This document shows positions 1-7,724 of a stretch of 64,000 bases of DNA, piece after piece (position 1 is the stretch's first letter; each line of letters opens with the position of its first letter). The stretch comes from Ruminococcus sp. (GTDB lineage Bacteria > Bacillota > Clostridia > Oscillospirales > Ruminococcaceae). The notes beneath the pieces were generated by a model. The model did not search any database. It worked only from the letters and a program-made list of their open reading frames with translations, and was not told the DNA's origin. The position numbers and the translations under genes were made by a program. The stretch spans positions 62,001 to 126,000 of the forward strand of contig JAFXNC010000006.1 of the NCBI GenBank assembly GCA_017529875.1, in the 5' to 3' direction.

Positions 1-873
1 AACGGTCACAAGATCGGCGGGTTCAAGGCTTACACCACCTCGAATGTGCTGAAAGGCTCGGGGCTCTCGTCTTCGGCGGCCTTTGAGGTGCTCATAGGCA
101 ATATCCTTAACGGCCTTTACAACGAGCACAGCGTTTCGGCTGTTGAGATAGCACAGCTTTCCCAGTACGCCGAGAATGTGTATTTCGGCAAGCCCTCGGG
201 TCTTATGGATCAGATGGCTTCTTCGGTGGGCGGGTTTATCACCATTGATTTTGCTGATCCTGCTCAGCCGGTCATTGATTCTATTGATTTTGACTTTGCA
301 TCCTCGGGACACCGCCTCTGCATCGTTGATACCAAGGGCAGCCACGCCGATCTCACCCCCGAATATGCTGCCGTGCCTCAGGAGATGAAGGCAGTGGCAC
401 AGTTCTTCGGCAAGGAAGTCCTCCGCGAGGTAGACAAGGACACACTTGTCAGCAACATCACTGCTATCCGCGAAAAGCTGGGCGACAGAGCCGTGCTCCG
501 TGCTCTGCATTTCATTGATGAGAACGAGAGAGTGCTGCGTGAGTCGGACGCCCTTGTGAACAAGGATTTTGATACCTTCCTTGATGTTGTTAAGGAGTCG
601 GGCAGATCATCATATATGTATCTGCAAAATGTGTTCGCAGCCAGCGACCCTACACATCAGGGGCTCTCCCTGGCGCTTTGGCTGGCCTCCGATGTGCTGG
701 GTGACAGAGGTGCCTGCCGTGTGCATGGCGGCGGATTTGCGGGCACCATACAGGCTTTCGTGCCCGAAGACCTTGCTGAAAAGTTCGTGTCGGTCGTAGG
801 AGGCGTGTTCGGTGAGGGCAGCTGCTATATGCTCTCCATTAGGCCCTTCGGCGGCACCGAGGTCAAGCTCTGA
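1..873 (+). CDS. galK: Galactokinase, C-terminal part (5' end outside window)
   Basis: The frame is open from the first base, so the N-terminal part, including the galactose-binding signature, lies upstream of the window; 290 codons are visible. Galactokinase phosphorylates galactose to galactose-1-phosphate in the Leloir pathway in the cytosol. The GHMP-kinase ATP loop is seen as LKGSGLSSSAA, followed by GKPSGLMDQMASSVGG and near the end the third GHMP motif VHGGGFAGTIQAF. These match galactokinases rather than homoserine or mevalonate kinases. An internal GTG at 46 is not the start, because conserved GHMP sequence begins before it. The next gene follows after 28 nt. No other galactose gene is in view. 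Confidence 0.93.
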   Translation, partial: NGHKIGGFKAYTTSNVLKGSGLSSSAAFEVLIGNILNGLYNEHSVSAVEIAQLSQYAENVYFGKPSGLMDQMASSVGGFITIDFADPAQPVIDSIDFDFASSGHRLCIVDTKGSHADLTPEYAAVPQEMKAVAQFFGKEVLREVDKDTLVSNITAIREKLGDRAVLRALHFIDENERVLRESDALVNKDFDTFLDVVKESGRSSYMYLQNVFAASDPTHQGLSLALWLASDVLGDRGACRVHGGGFAGTIQAFVPEDLAEKFVSVVGGVFGEGSCYMLSIRPFGGTEVKL

Positions 874-901
874 ATGAAATTTGAAAGGAACGTAGATCGT
901 T

Positions 902-1483
902 ATGAAGATGAGTAAGCTCGCCCTTGCCAAAAAGCAGATCAAAGAAATGACCAGGCGGGGAGTCAAAGTGCGCTTTGTCTCCTGCGGCAAGGTGCTGATA
1001 GACGGGCTGCCGTTTTCCTTTTCCGTAGCCAGCGGCGGTGAGCCCTCGCAGAAGGGGGTAGTTGTTTCTTTCTCAGGGGAACCTGTTGAGAACGGCACCC
1101 TTACTCTCGGCACGATCGAGATGCGATATTCCCGCAGCGGCAGGGCTCACTCCGAGACCAAAAAGCTTGTCCGCATTGAAAAGAGCGACGGCAAGCACAT
1201 CTATCAGGCAAAGTTCCCCTCTGCATCACTGGAGGACTATCAGCCCACCGGCAAGAAGGCTGACAGCGAGATGTTCCTTGCTGATATAACTTCGGCTTAC
1301 ACCTTCAAGGTCACGCCGACTTTCAAGGAGCCCAAGGACGCCGAGGTCATGGTGACGGTCTACCCCATAGCAGACCCGCTGGCAGGGCTGGCAGTGGAGT
1401 GGCGGGACTGCACCTCGGACAAGGACTGGTTCGAGCATAACCCCGACGCTTTCAGGCAGACATCCAAACGCAAGTCAAAGTAA
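902..1483 (+). CDS. Hypothetical protein, 193 aa
   Basis: I do not recognise this protein. It has no signal peptide or membrane segment and starts with a basic helix rich in Lys and Arg. A central region of alternating hydrophobic residues suggests a beta-rich fold, and the tail is basic (TSKRKSK). A GAAAGGAA Shine-Dalgarno at 883-890 supports the ATG at 902; a second in-frame ATG lies two codons later. It sits between galK and trmB with a 12-nt gap to trmB, so all three are probably co-transcribed, but nothing here shows a functional link. Confidence 0.75.
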   Translation: MKMSKLALAKKQIKEMTRRGVKVRFVSCGKVLIDGLPFSFSVASGGEPSQKGVVVSFSGEPVENGTLTLGTIEMRYSRSGRAHSETKKLVRIEKSDGKHIYQAKFPSASLEDYQPTGKKADSEMFLADITSAYTFKVTPTFKEPKDAEVMVTVYPIADPLAGLAVEWRDCTSDKDWFEHNPDAFRQTSKRKSK

Positions 1484-1495
1484 GGAGACATACCC

Positions 1496-2164
1496 ATGCG
1501 AATGAGAAGAAAAAAACACCTTGAGGAACGCCTTGCGGACTGCGGTGATATGATAATCTATATGGACAGGGCGGACAGGAACTATCAGGTCAAGGACAAC
1601 AAGGAGCTGATAGACTGTGAGGCGCTGTTCGGCAACTCAAATCCTGTGGAAATGGAGATAGGCTGCGGAAAGGGGCAGTTCATCTGCGAGCTTGCTCAGC
1701 GCAGGCCCGATGTAAACTACCTTGCAGTGGAGAAGTCCAGCAACGTGGTAGTCGATGCCGCGGAGAAGGCTTTGTCGCTGGGGATCAAAAATGTGCGCTT
1801 TATGCGGGGCGGGGCTGAGTATCTTGAATGTTTCGTGCCCGCCGGGATCGTTGAGCGGATATACCTGAATTTCAGCTGCCCATTCCCGAAGAAGTCCTAT
1901 GCCTCCCACAGGCTCACAAACCGGAGATTTCTTGCTATCTACGATGTGCTGCTGAAACCTCACAGTGAGATCTGGCAGAAGACCGACAACCGAAACTTCT
2001 TTGAGTTCTCTCTTGAAGAATTCTCTGACTGCGGCTGGACGCTGAAAAACATCTCCCTTGACCTTCACGCCAACGAGCCGGAGGACAATATCGTCACTGA
2101 GTACGAAAAGCGATTTACTGAGCTGGGGATGCCTATTTACAGACTGGAGGCGTACCGCAAATGA
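1496..2164 (+). CDS. trmB: tRNA (guanine-N7-)-methyltransferase TrmB
   Basis: TrmB uses S-adenosylmethionine to make m7G46 in the variable loop of tRNA. The 222-aa length is normal. The SAM-binding motif MEIGCGKGQFICELA (about residues 52-66) is followed by the acidic LAVEKS, then NFSCPFPKK near residue 126, and a C-terminal NIVTEYEKRFTELG that is typical of the family. In most TrmB proteins the middle motif is written DPWPKK; here the Asp is Cys and the Trp is Phe, which is a notable departure. The stop codon overlaps the next gene's ATG (ATGA at 2161-2164), so the two are translationally coupled. Confidence 0.92.
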   Translation: MRMRRKKHLEERLADCGDMIIYMDRADRNYQVKDNKELIDCEALFGNSNPVEMEIGCGKGQFICELAQRRPDVNYLAVEKSSNVVVDAAEKALSLGIKNVRFMRGGAEYLECFVPAGIVERIYLNFSCPFPKKSYASHRLTNRRFLAIYDVLLKPHSEIWQKTDNRNFFEFSLEEFSDCGWTLKNISLDLHANEPEDNIVTEYEKRFTELGMPIYRLEAYRK

Positions 2165-2706
2165 GCGAGATCACCGCTCCCGAGGCCGAGCCCCGAAAGC
2201 GCAGACTGTCCGTCAAGGCGATCGTTATAATTGGCTTTATACTTGCGTTTGCTGTGGGTATGGGCATAGAAGTGTACAAACATTCGGACAGCAGAATGAA
2301 GTCTCTGCTTGCTGACAACAGGGATAGCTTTGAGGCCTGCGCCGATTATTTCGGTAAAGACGGAGCTGCATCCTACAAACCTTCGGATGCTGTTGAGACT
2401 GCTGCTGACGACTCTGTTGCAGTCAAGCGAAGCACCTACGCCACCCTGGATTTCCTTGCGGACAAGTTCAAGGACGAGCCGGTTTCTGCTGACCTGAAAA
2501 AGCTCTCCGATGCGGGGGTACAAAAGCTAACGCTCACAAGCGACGGCGAGGTCAGGTTCTACACGGATACCAATTCCGGCCTGTGCTATATCTCTCCGAA
2601 AGTGCAGTCAGACCCGGGGTCCTATTATCCCGAGGGGTATCTTGATGATAACCGTATCGACGGCGACTGGTATCGGTTCGGTGCTGACGTAAAAAAGAAA
2701 GACTGA
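2161..2706 (+). CDS. Membrane-anchored protein of unknown function, 181 aa
   Basis: The protein has a short, basic cytosolic N-terminus, one membrane segment at about residues 19-38 (AIVIIGFILAFAVGMGIEVY), and an extracytoplasmic domain of about 140 residues. No lipobox or cell-wall sorting signal is seen. I recognise no family. It overlaps trmB by 4 nt and ends just before a strong terminator, so it is the last gene of the galK-trmB transcription unit. The small soluble domain with a conserved-looking YYPEGYLDDNRIDGDWYRFG tail could be a lipid- or ligand-binding fold, but that is only a guess. Confidence 0.8.
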   Translation: MSEITAPEAEPRKRRLSVKAIVIIGFILAFAVGMGIEVYKHSDSRMKSLLADNRDSFEACADYFGKDGAASYKPSDAVETAADDSVAVKRSTYATLDFLADKFKDEPVSADLKKLSDAGVQKLTLTSDGEVRFYTDTNSGLCYISPKVQSDPGSYYPEGYLDDNRIDGDWYRFGADVKKKD

Positions 2707-2709
2707 ATA

Positions 2710-2750
2710 ATGCGCGTTTGTTCTCAATCGGGACAAACGCGCATATTATT
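2710..2750 (+). terminator. Rho-independent terminator after the trmB unit
   Basis: A 12-bp perfect stem (2710-2721 with 2733-2744, ATGCGCGTTTGT paired with ACAAACGCGCAT) and an 11-nt loop are followed by ATTATTT. It lies directly behind the stop at 2706. Confidence 0.85.
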
Positions 2751-2779
2751 TACCAAAGCTGATGAAGGGGATGTTTTGT

Positions 2780-3559
2780 ATGAAGTTCAGACAAACTGTT
2801 ATAACATATCTTTCCGCGGCGGCGGTAATTGCCTTAGGAGCGGTGGGGTTCATCTTATCTGACGACGAAGTAAAGCAGGGCAGGGAGGCTGTGGAGACCT
2901 CGGCTCAGGCAGTGCTTGAAAAGCCGGTGATCGTCCTTGATGCAGGTCACGGAGGCGCTGATGGAGGCTGTGTGTCGGTCAACGGTGTGCCTGAGAAGGG
3001 GATAAACCTGTCTGTGATGCTGACTGCAAGGGATATACTCGATCTGCTGGGCTATGATGTCAGATGCACGAGAGAGACCGATGTTTCAGTCCATGACGAG
3101 GGCGTTACGGGGCTTGCCAAACAGAAGAAGTCCGATATGGATAACCGTCTCAGAGTTATAAACGATAGCGGAGCGATGCTCGCCGTGTCGATACATCAGA
3201 ACCAGTTCACTGACGGCAGGTACAGCGGGGCTCAGATGTTCTACAAGGCGGAGAGCGCCGAGAGCAGCGCCCTCGCAGATACGCTTCGGGAGAGGTTCAG
3301 GGTATGGCTCCAGCCCGATAACGAGCGGGAGACCAAGCCGGTAGGGGATGAGCTGTTTTTGATACACAACGCCAAGTGCCCGGCGGTCATGGTTGAGTGC
3401 GGGTTCCTTTCAAACCCGGAGGAGGCTGCCAGGCTCGAATCCCCGGGTTATCAGAAAGAGGTGGCGCTGGTCATCGCCGACGGCATAAACTGCTACTGGG
3501 ACAGCAAGCGAGGCGGCGTCATCACACAAGAGACCCTGCCTTCGGGCAGCACAACATAG
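2780..3559 (+). CDS. N-acetylmuramoyl-L-alanine amidase, CwlD-like
   Basis: This is an amidase_3 zinc hydrolase that cleaves the bond between MurNAc and the stem-peptide L-alanine. An N-terminal anchor or signal segment (about residues 7-26) places the catalytic domain outside the membrane. The Zn ligands are seen in DAGHGG (His), NGVPEKGINL (Glu) and SIHQN (His), and the catalytic Glu in VECGFLSNPEEA. Length and layout match sporulation-type CwlD. I choose ATG 2780 because AAGGGG at 2765-2770 is 9 nt upstream; the in-frame ATG at 2762 has no ribosome-binding site. It is a single-gene unit between two terminators. The sporulation role is inferred from family resemblance only. Confidence 0.88.
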   Translation: MKFRQTVITYLSAAAVIALGAVGFILSDDEVKQGREAVETSAQAVLEKPVIVLDAGHGGADGGCVSVNGVPEKGINLSVMLTARDILDLLGYDVRCTRETDVSVHDEGVTGLAKQKKSDMDNRLRVINDSGAMLAVSIHQNQFTDGRYSGAQMFYKAESAESSALADTLRERFRVWLQPDNERETKPVGDELFLIHNAKCPAVMVECGFLSNPEEAARLESPGYQKEVALVIADGINCYWDSKRGGVITQETLPSGSTT

Positions 3560-3566
3560 CACAAAC

Positions 3567-3601
3567 AGGAAGCTTTCGGATATCCGAGGGCTTCCTTTTT
3601 T
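3567..3601 (+). terminator. Terminator after the CwlD-like gene
   Basis: A 15-bp stem that includes two G-U pairs (AGGAAGCTT at 3567-3575 with the complementary run ending at 3596, and TCGGA/TCCGA inside) is followed by TTTTTT. It lies 8 nt after the stop codon. Confidence 0.88.
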
Positions 3602-3675
3602 GCCTGAAACAGGTAATCATATCAAAACTATGCAAAAAAATTTTATTTTATAATATTATTTCGTCATATTTGAGG

Positions 3676-3704
3676 TTGTATTTTATTTGTTTTTAGTATA
3701 TAAT
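3676..3704 (+). promoter_or_regulatory. Vegetative promoter of the LCP gene
   Basis: The -35 box TTGTAT (3676-3681) and -10 box TATAAT (3699-3704) are 17 nt apart in a very AT-rich stretch, 43 nt before the ATG at 3747. The rest of this gap shows no other feature apart from the upstream terminator. Confidence 0.75.
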
Positions 3705-3746
3705 ATATAGGTATAGTTTTATGTAAACATAAGAGCGAGGTTGTTT

Positions 3747-5357
3747 ATGTCTGACGAGAATAAAAAATACCCCGATCCCGATCAGGATATCGAGGATATA
3801 ATATCAGCCGCCATGAAGGCCAAGAAAAACAGGCTTATCGGCGGCAATACATCTGATAAAGAAGAACCCTCCGAGCCTGCTCCTGTAAGGGAGGCCGACG
3901 AGGATATGACCGATTTCGGTTTCTTTGAGCGCGGGGACAAGCATGAAGATGAGGATGTTCCCAAAGCGGTCATCCCCGACGAGCCCGAAGCTGAGGAGGG
4001 ACCTTATGATGAAACTCCTCCCGCGAGAGAGCGTTACTATGATGACGAGGACGATGAAGATGAATATGTTCCCCCTCGTCCGGTAAAGAAAAAGAGCACT
4101 AACAGCAAAAAGAATAGCAGCAGCAAAAAGAAAAAGAAGAAAAAGTGGACCAAGAAAGAGAAGACCTATTTCACCATAGGTATCCTGTTTTTGCTCCTTT
4201 GCCTGCTGGGACTGGCGGCTTATCTGATCTTCCATTACTATTACAGCCTGCTCCCCGGTAAGTGGGACGACAGTGTAACTTCCGAGGCTCCTGTGGTCAG
4301 TGCCGACGATTCGACGGCCTCTGATACCTTTGACCCCCGCACCGAAGAGGAAAAGCTGAAAGATCAGCTCAAGGATATCGAGATCGACCTTATGAAGGAC
4401 AGCGATGTTCTCAACATCCTGCTGGTGGGTGAGGATCTCCGCTCCACGACTACGACAGAGTCTCGCGGCAATACCGACGTTATGATGATGATCTCCATCA
4501 ACCACAAGCTGGAGACTATCACTATGACATCCTTCATGCGTGACCTGTGGCTGTATATCCCGCAGATCAATATTTCCGACCGTCTCAACCGCGCCTACTA
4601 CGCGGGCGGCCCCGAGTATCTGCGATTCACTTTGCAGGAATACTTCGGTGTGAGCATTGATAAGTATGTTGTCGTAAACTTCAACCAGTTCATTGATATC
4701 GTGGACGCTCTCGGCGGACTTGACCTTTATGTGACCCCCGACGAGGCCAACGGCTATGAGGGCGAAGACCCCGACGGCGACAATACAAGAGGTATGCAGA
4801 ACCCCTTGGATGAGCAGAACGCCATTCTCGGCAATCCCTGGGGCACCGATTATATCGAGATGAGCTACGACATCGACGGAGAGACCCTTCATCTCAACGG
4901 CAACCAGGCTCTTGCATATTCGAGGATACGTCATGTCGGAAATGTTGACTTTGACCGAACCAGACGTCAGCGTATCGTCATAGGCGAGATCATCAAGAAG
5001 GCCAAGGGCGCATCCCTTGTTCAGCTCAACGATATCGCTCACAAGGTATTCCCGACGGTCTACAATGACTTTGAAGAAGGCGAGATCGCTTCGCTGCTTC
5101 TTAACATCCTGAGCTACCTTGACTATGAGGTGCAGGAGTTCAGAATACCCGAGGATTACACATTCACAGGGCATTATATCGACGGCAAGTCGGTACTGCT
5201 CTGCAACACCGTTAAGAACGCTATGGATCTCCAGGAGCTTATCTACGGCACGACCAACGTCACCGAGGAACAGCTCAAAAAGTACGCCGAGCAGAACGTT
5301 TACTACGACGACAACGGCAACTATATCGACTACAACAACGGCATAGTGAACTACTAA
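3747..5357 (+). CDS. LytR-CpsA-Psr (LCP) family wall glycopolymer ligase
   Basis: LCP enzymes transfer polyprenyl-linked glycopolymers such as teichoic acids or capsule onto peptidoglycan at the outer membrane face. The 536-aa protein has a long cytosolic N-terminus (about 140 residues) with an acidic half followed by a Lys-rich stretch, one membrane helix (about 141-167), and an LCP domain at about 223-420. Conserved pieces include NILLVGEDLRS, NTDVMMMISI, SFMRDLWLYIP, DRLNRAYYAGG and LAYSRIRHVGNVDFDRTRRQ, holding the catalytic arginines and aspartates. ATG 3747 has GAGG 6 nt upstream; an in-frame TTG at 3741 is less likely. The acidic/basic cytosolic tail is longer than usual and may serve regulation or phosphorylation. 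Confidence 0.93.
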   Translation: MSDENKKYPDPDQDIEDIISAAMKAKKNRLIGGNTSDKEEPSEPAPVREADEDMTDFGFFERGDKHEDEDVPKAVIPDEPEAEEGPYDETPPARERYYDDEDDEDEYVPPRPVKKKSTNSKKNSSSKKKKKKKWTKKEKTYFTIGILFLLLCLLGLAAYLIFHYYYSLLPGKWDDSVTSEAPVVSADDSTASDTFDPRTEEEKLKDQLKDIEIDLMKDSDVLNILLVGEDLRSTTTTESRGNTDVMMMISINHKLETITMTSFMRDLWLYIPQINISDRLNRAYYAGGPEYLRFTLQEYFGVSIDKYVVVNFNQFIDIVDALGGLDLYVTPDEANGYEGEDPDGDNTRGMQNPLDEQNAILGNPWGTDYIEMSYDIDGETLHLNGNQALAYSRIRHVGNVDFDRTRRQRIVIGEIIKKAKGASLVQLNDIAHKVFPTVYNDFEEGEIASLLLNILSYLDYEVQEFRIPEDYTFTGHYIDGKSVLLCNTVKNAMDLQELIYGTTNVTEEQLKKYAEQNVYYDDNGNYIDYNNGIVNY

Positions 5358-5365
5358 AAGATCAG

Positions 5366-5412
5366 ACCGCAGTATTCTCCCGGAGAGGGAATACTGCGGT
5401 TTTGGATTTTTT
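5366..5412 (+). terminator. Terminator after the LCP gene
   Basis: A perfect 12-bp stem (5366-5377 with 5389-5400, ACCGCAGTATTC/GAATACTGCGGT) with an 11-nt loop is followed by TTTGGATTTTTT. Confidence 0.9.
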
Positions 5413-5423
5413 ATGAATAATAA

Positions 5424-5452
5424 TTGACTTTTATTCCCGAATATGCTATAAT
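5424..5452 (+). promoter_or_regulatory. Vegetative promoter of the YhaM-like gene
   Basis: TTGACT (5424-5429), a 17-nt spacer and an extended -10 TGCTATAAT (TATAAT at 5447-5452) lie 37 nt before the ATG. Confidence 0.85.
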
Positions 5453-5488
5453 ATCTAAAACATTATCTTTTCGCAGGAGGTATTTGCT

Positions 5489-6469
5489 ATGAACAATGAA
5501 CTGTATACTGTATTTTCGGATGCTCAGATAGGTTCTACTTTCACGAGGCCGGTACTTGTGTCTTCGTTAAGCGACAGTGTTGCCAAGAACGGCAAGCCCT
5601 TTGTAAGGCTGACGCTCAACGACGGCGTTTCTGAGGTATCCGCTACTATGTTCGATACTTCGATGGATTTCTTCAACAACAACGGAATAACCAAACTGAC
5701 TATCGCTGATGCAACTATTGCGGTCAAGGAGTTTCAGGGCGGCAAGAGCTTTGTTATCAATGCGATAAAACCTACAGCCGACAGCACTCTGACTCTCAAT
5801 GATTTTACTATTCTGCCGCCGGTGGATCTTGACGTTATGTACAACGAGATCTGCGAGATCGTATCTTCCTCCGCTGATACAATGGGGGGCAAGTTTGATC
5901 CGCTGTCCAAGCTGACCCTTGCTATCCTTGAAGAAAACAAGGAGCATTATATGACCTCGTCGGCTGCGGTGTTCGTTCACCATAACCTCAGAGGCGGTCT
6001 GCTTTATCATTCTTACAGAATGGTCAAGGCTGCTGACGCTTTGAGCGGCATTTACGACATACTTGACAGAGAGCTCCTTGTCTGCGGGGCTGCTTTGCAC
6101 GATATCGGCAAGATATGGGAGTACAAAACTGCCATTACAGGAGATGCCGAGTACACAAAGGCCGGGATCCTGTTCGGTCATCTGTATATGGGTGCTTCCC
6201 TTATCAAGGAGCACACCAAGGAAGCTAATTACAACACCGAAAAGGTGCAGCTGCTTATACATCTTATTCTGTCTCATCACGGCACACAGGAATTCGGGGC
6301 GGTCTCCTGCCCGGCGATACCTGAGGCCTTTGCGCTTCACAATATCGACGACCTCGATGCGAGGCTCTATATTTGCGAAAGCGCCTATGATAAGCTTGAA
6401 CCGGGAGCCTTCACCGAGAAGAAGCCCGCCGGTGTAGAGAATAAGATATATAAGTCAAATTACAGATGA
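5489..6469 (+). CDS. HD-domain 3'-5' exoribonuclease, YhaM family
   Basis: YhaM proteins degrade RNA (and some DNA) from the 3' end in a metal-dependent way and help start DNA replication in some Firmicutes. The 326-aa protein has an OB-fold nucleic-acid-binding region at about residues 10-100 (FTRPVLVSSLSDSVAKNGK onward) and an HD phosphohydrolase core. Metal-ligand motifs seen are LLYHSYRM (His 174), AALHDIGK (His 204-Asp 205), GHLYMG and LILSHHG. An AGGAGG site just before ATG 5489 supports the start. It is a monocistronic unit between its own promoter and terminator. Confidence 0.9.
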   Translation: MNNELYTVFSDAQIGSTFTRPVLVSSLSDSVAKNGKPFVRLTLNDGVSEVSATMFDTSMDFFNNNGITKLTIADATIAVKEFQGGKSFVINAIKPTADSTLTLNDFTILPPVDLDVMYNEICEIVSSSADTMGGKFDPLSKLTLAILEENKEHYMTSSAAVFVHHNLRGGLLYHSYRMVKAADALSGIYDILDRELLVCGAALHDIGKIWEYKTAITGDAEYTKAGILFGHLYMGASLIKEHTKEANYNTEKVQLLIHLILSHHGTQEFGAVSCPAIPEAFALHNIDDLDARLYICESAYDKLEPGAFTEKKPAGVENKIYKSNYR

Positions 6470-6472
6470 ACG

Positions 6473-6508
6473 AAAATGCAGACAGCCGCTTAAAGCTGTC
6501 TGCATTTT
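6473..6508 (+). terminator. Terminator after the YhaM-like gene
   Basis: A perfect 14-bp stem (6473-6486 with 6495-6508, AAAATGCAGACAGC paired with GCTGTCTGCATTTT) has an 8-nt loop. Its U-run is inside the stem base rather than after it, so termination may be partial and some reading into the next gene is possible; no other promoter for that gene is evident. Confidence 0.7.
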
Positions 6509-6548
6509 GCAGCATTAGGGATAAATAAAGAAAGGAAGGTCGGCAGAA

Positions 6549-7712
6549 ATGGCGACGGGAATAGGATATAAAGATATCGTTACTATGAACCTCAATCCCA
6601 AGGGCATCGCCCCCCGGGATACGGCTGACACGCTGATAAACGCAGTCTGCTATGCCGAGGGCATAAGCTGGAAACAGAGCTTCATGAAGCTCTATGAACA
6701 GGCGCACAAGTACTGCCTGCTGCCGACGGAGGCGGTCTGCATGAAGGGTATGCTGACTGAGCTGGGCTATGTGAGACAGCCTGCACCCCAGCAGGGTATA
6801 GGCGGCGCGAAATTCCTCGAGGATTTCAGGAAGGATTTTGACATTACCGATACAGCCGTAATACGTCTCAGCCGCACCAACAGCCGGTGTGATCCCTATG
6901 CTGCGGTGTGTCGGGTGAAGACTGACGGAAAGCTGCGTCAGGCACTTGTGAGCTCATCCAGTGATCTCAGGGGCATTGTCAGGGAGATATGGATAAAATG
7001 CTCTGACGAGAGCAAGCTGAAAAAGCGCAGTTACAGCCTCAACGCCGACAGAAAGGGCAGTTATGTCACGCCGAAGGAAAGTGAGACCCTCCATGTAGTC
7101 AACGAGAACCCTGAGGACAAGCGTATCGGGGACTGTGTACTGAGGGGCGTTGCGGCCTGTCTCGGTATCACCTGGCATGAGGCACTGGACTCTATCGCTG
7201 AGGCTACAGGGTATGCTTATCCGGTATTCAACCGCTACGGCGTATTCGACAAGCTGCTTATCAAAGAGGGCTTTGAGGAAAAGATGCCTTTCCGCAAGGA
7301 CGGCTCTCTGATGAACGGCGACGAATTTTGCCGGTATATCCGGGATATGTACCCGGAGGGGTCGGTGTTCCTGGCTGAGATAGGGCACTCACACGTTGCC
7401 GCCATAAGGCTGCTGAAAGATACCTACAAGATATACGACACCTGGGACAGCACATCTATCAGGATAATACGGTTCTGGGTCAGATACCCTGAGCGAAAGA
7501 CCGGCCCCAGGCCGAAACCGGTGCCTCAGCAGGCGGCTGCTCAGACAGCCAGTCTGCCGATAGTCCGTGAGGGAGAGAAGATCAAGCATCTGATCTACGG
7601 CGTGGGGACTATAACCAACGTCACCGGAGGCCTTGCCGAGGTGGATTTCGGTGCCAAGGGGATAAAGAAATTAGACGAGAAATGGATAGTCAAGAATTGC
7701 AAACCAATTTAA
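6549..7712 (+). CDS. Papain-like cysteine-hydrolase protein with C-terminal PcrA-type Tudor domain
   Basis: I know no named family for the whole 387-aa protein. Residues about 192-310 resemble a papain-like fold: RIGDCVLRGVAACLGITW with Cys 196, GHSHVAAI with His 282, and KIYDTWDS with Asp 297 form a plausible Cys-His-Asp triad. Residues about 19-75 look like a degenerate copy of the same start (TADTLINAVCYAEGISW), with Thr where Cys 196 would be. Residues about 342-387 (GEKIKHLIYGVGTI, EVDFGAKGIKKLDE) look like the C-terminal Tudor-like domain of PcrA/UvrD helicases, which in PcrA contacts RNA polymerase. A Pro/Gln/Ala-rich linker joins the two. AAGGAAGG precedes ATG 6549. The rtcB gene starts 13 nt downstream, so the two form an operon. 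Assignments are from motif reading only. Confidence 0.8.
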   Translation: MATGIGYKDIVTMNLNPKGIAPRDTADTLINAVCYAEGISWKQSFMKLYEQAHKYCLLPTEAVCMKGMLTELGYVRQPAPQQGIGGAKFLEDFRKDFDITDTAVIRLSRTNSRCDPYAAVCRVKTDGKLRQALVSSSSDLRGIVREIWIKCSDESKLKKRSYSLNADRKGSYVTPKESETLHVVNENPEDKRIGDCVLRGVAACLGITWHEALDSIAEATGYAYPVFNRYGVFDKLLIKEGFEEKMPFRKDGSLMNGDEFCRYIRDMYPEGSVFLAEIGHSHVAAIRLLKDTYKIYDTWDSTSIRIIRFWVRYPERKTGPRPKPVPQQAAAQTASLPIVREGEKIKHLIYGVGTITNVTGGLAEVDFGAKGIKKLDEKWIVKNCKPI

Positions 7713-7724
7713 GGAGAATAATAA

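Noticed and set aside
3804-5174. Long open frame (456 codons) on the minus strand
   Set aside because: It lies fully opposite the LCP gene, has no protein-like motif, and follows from codon bias of the real gene.
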